A stretch of 64,000 bases of DNA, from assembly GCF_024868665.1 (NCBI RefSeq), contig NC_079900.1, positions 21,908,164 through 21,972,163 of the forward strand. Direction: 5' to 3'. Each line of letters begins with the position of its first letter. Position 1 is the stretch's first letter. A model generated the notes under the pieces. The model was not told the origin of the DNA. It was given only the letters and a program-made list of their open reading frames with translations, and did not search any database. A program made the position numbers and the translations under genes. Positions 62,062-64,000 of the stretch are shown here, one piece after another. This DNA comes from Triplophysa rosa (lineage: Eukaryota > Chordata > Actinopteri > Cypriniformes > Nemacheilidae).

Positions 62062-62558
62062 TATCTAAGTTTGTTCCTTTAAAAACATGTACTGAAAGTG
62101 AAAAGTTCCACTACATGTTACATTCAAGCCATTTATAAGGGCAGCATTTTTCCCTATTTCACGAGTTTGCATTAACATGTAATCAGATAATGATGACAAA
62201 AGCCTGGTACCTTTCATCTGGCACAAAAAAAAGGTTTGCAATACACTAAAAACATGTCACTAAAAAAACATAAAGCTAGAAATACACGTAAATTCAAGAC
62301 ATGGTAAACAACATCATTAAGTTTTCAAAATAAAAATACAAAATACTTTGCAGGTAAATTATTGTTTTGAACCTCTTTGTTCATGTTTGGTTACTTTCAG
62401 ACACTCAGCATGAATAATTTCCAGGGCAAAATGATGAGGATGTGAACAGAATACTGTCTTTTCTCCTCCAGGAGTGAAGTTGTGCTCTCCATCATGCAAT
62501 CAAATGTTTAGGAATTTACTGTTGTGCCTGCAGAAACAAAATAATAATATTGTGGAAG
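62062..62558. other. Intergenic AT-rich DNA
   Basis: No supported feature. TTGTGCCTGCAG at its end could act as an acceptor for the exon candidate that follows. Confidence 0.35.
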
Positions 62559-62674
62559 ATGGATGCAGCTGTATATTTGTATGGACACCGTGCACCCACG
62601 GGCCGCCCACAGTTCATTCACCTACCGTCTGATGTATATTGCACACCGAACTTGGAAACGACTTTCTTCATCTG
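62559..62674 (+). other. Possible first coding exon, unidentified
   Basis: ATG in a fair context (GGAAGATGG) opens 38 codons, MDAAVYLYGHRAPTGRPQFI then HLPSDVYCTPNLETTFFI, ending at a strong donor GTAAGC (62675). It is a GC-richer island in AT-rich DNA. The minus strand has an alternative small exon-like reading (MKKVVSKFGVQYTSDG between CTTACCAG and GTAGGT). I recognise neither. The rest of any gene would lie beyond 64000. Confidence 0.25.
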
Positions 62675-63072
62675 GTAAGCGCTAATCTGATTGTCTAACT
62701 TTACACAACTTCAGTCAGTCAGGACATATAGGATTTTATTGTACCGTATAGAGACTAACAATAGCACAGCATGTTCCATCTAAATGGCTTGTTTTGGGCC
62801 AGTTTAAGCTCCCAAAGCCACTAGACTACCCCAGTCAAAGGTTTGGCTTTGTGAGACTACATTTAATTGCTGGAACTCTTGTATTAATCCATGTCAGACC
62901 TTGCAGATGGTCAACAGTAGCTGGTGGACATACTGCCTGTTATTTCTGATGAAATCATTTTTTTATGCGAGACACACAAATGCTCTTTGATGCATCAGTA
63001 GTTTGCAAGTGCACATGAAACTTGTCCACTAAGGTAATTTCATTGAATTACTATAAACAAATTAAATAAACC

Positions 63073-63460
63073 TACACTGTAAAAAAAATCCGTAAAAAAA
63101 TGACATTTTCTGTAAACAGGATAAACAGAAATATACCATAAAACATTTTTTCCCCTGTAAAATTATAGGACATAAACTAAATAGTTTTCCCCATTTTTCT
63201 TTTAAATTTGTTGTCTTCTGTAATTTTATAGTATTGGACAGTATTACAAAATAAACTTTAAAAAAAAAGAAATATTGTTTAATTACCGTAAAATAACGGA
63301 TTTTCACTGTAAAATCACATTTTCCCACTGTTTTTCTTTACTGTCTTTTTCTGTAATTTTACTTTATTTTGAATGTATTTCATAAACTAAATTAAAAATC
63401 TGTAAAAAACAGAATTCCGTTTTTGTTGAAATTTTACGTGGAATTTTTTTTTACAGTGTA
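63073..63460. mobile_element. MITE with TACACTGTAAAAAA ends
   Basis: TACACTGTAAAAAAAATCC at 63073 and its inverted form ending TTTTTTTTACAGTGTA at 63460. ACTGTAAAA/TTTTACTGT and CCGTAAAA motifs recur inside in both orientations. AT-rich and non-coding. Confidence 0.8.
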
Positions 63461-64000
63461 TTTTTATCAACCTGCGTGAACTTTCTTTAAAAGTCTCTTT
63501 TGTGTTCCACATAACAAAAAGGTCTGATTCTTACACAGCTTTCCTCTCCTGGGACACTGAAACATTAGTACTTTTTTCTTTTCTGATCAGCAAACTGAAT
63601 TGTATAGTGAAGTGTAATTGAAGTATAATGGCTATTATCTTGGCAGAATTAAAGACGACTCCCAGCATTTAAGCGCAGGGAAACACAACTCCTTCTGTTC
63701 TGTATGTTCTCAGGCCTGTGGTTGGAAAAGGCTTTTAGTAGAAGGGCGTCCGTCTCTCCTGGGTCCGGGTGGAACACGTGAAAGTCGATACCCACACGCG
63801 AACTTCAGCACTAACCAGAATCGAGAGAACAACAGTCCAATAACAACACAAGTGAGCCAGACTGAAACCTGCCAGCAAACACACAGACACACACACCACA
63901 GCTGTGCACTTAGACACACATTGAAATGATTGCGGCTTTATTATTAGGCTGACAAAGCAGATTGCCTTTCAAAACTTTCTGCGGATAAAGAATTCGAAGA
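63461..64000. other. End of window, no supported gene
   Basis: The stretch 63700-63830 is GC-richer and open in more than one frame on both strands, followed by CACACA-rich sequence. Splice signals are not decisive and no protein family is recognised. Confidence 0.3.

Noticed and set aside
63618..63929. Overlapping frames on both strands near the window end
   Set aside because: At least three frames are open over one GC-rich patch and none resembles a known protein. Evidence is too weak to list as a gene.

Overview
The window is nuclear DNA from a teleost fish, almost certainly a cypriniform (carp/minnow lineage). The basis is a vertebrate gene with GT-AG introns, AT-rich non-coding DNA, many (TG)n/(CA)n tracts, and dense short DNA transposons and SINEs of the kinds that fill cyprinid genomes. 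There is no sign of operons, CRISPR arrays or other prokaryotic features.

One gene is well supported: the 3' part of adgrl1 (adhesion GPCR L1, latrophilin-1) on the + strand, from the olfactomedin domain to the stop codon at 36942-36944. I can place 20 coding exons joined by 19 canonical GT-AG introns with consistent phase; together they give 1313 residues. In order they encode the C-terminal half of the olfactomedin domain (exons 1-2), a Ser/Thr/Pro-rich stalk and hormone-receptor motif (3-4), the GAIN domain with an intact GPS cleavage site (5-10), seven transmembrane helices (11-15), and a long cytoplasmic tail ending in a PDZ-binding motif (16-20). The signal peptide, lectin domain and first part of the olfactomedin domain lie upstream of the window. 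The 3' UTR runs from 36945 to about 38070, with AATAAA at 38044-38049.

The introns are full of mobile DNA. The 3067-10396 intron holds a hAT element carrying a second hAT insertion with a perfect 8-bp target duplication, a TTAA-flanked element with a nested palindromic repeat, and a piggyBac-like element (TTAA 9167 to TTAA 10323) with a remnant of the transposase N-terminus. The 11760-17801 intron holds a DIRS-type tyrosine-recombinase retroelement (about 11880-16098). Its inverted termini and internal complementary region are present, but its reading frames are broken. A MITE begins at the very next base. A Harbinger-like MITE sits just after the 5' splice site of exon 7.

From about 38070 to 64000 I find no confident gene. 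This stretch is repeat-rich intergenic DNA with several well-delimited transposons (hAT 41311-41591 and 52978-54527, TTAA element 61657-62061, and others), tRNA-derived SINEs, and patches of unique sequence that could be conserved regulatory DNA. Two short stretches, 49957-50112 (-) and 62559-62674 (+), look exon-like but I cannot identify them.

I see no clearly undescribed biological system. The points most worth checking are the splicing of adgrl1 (microexons, an exon-16 extension relative to mammals, TG tracts and a MITE at splice sites) and the two unidentified exon candidates.
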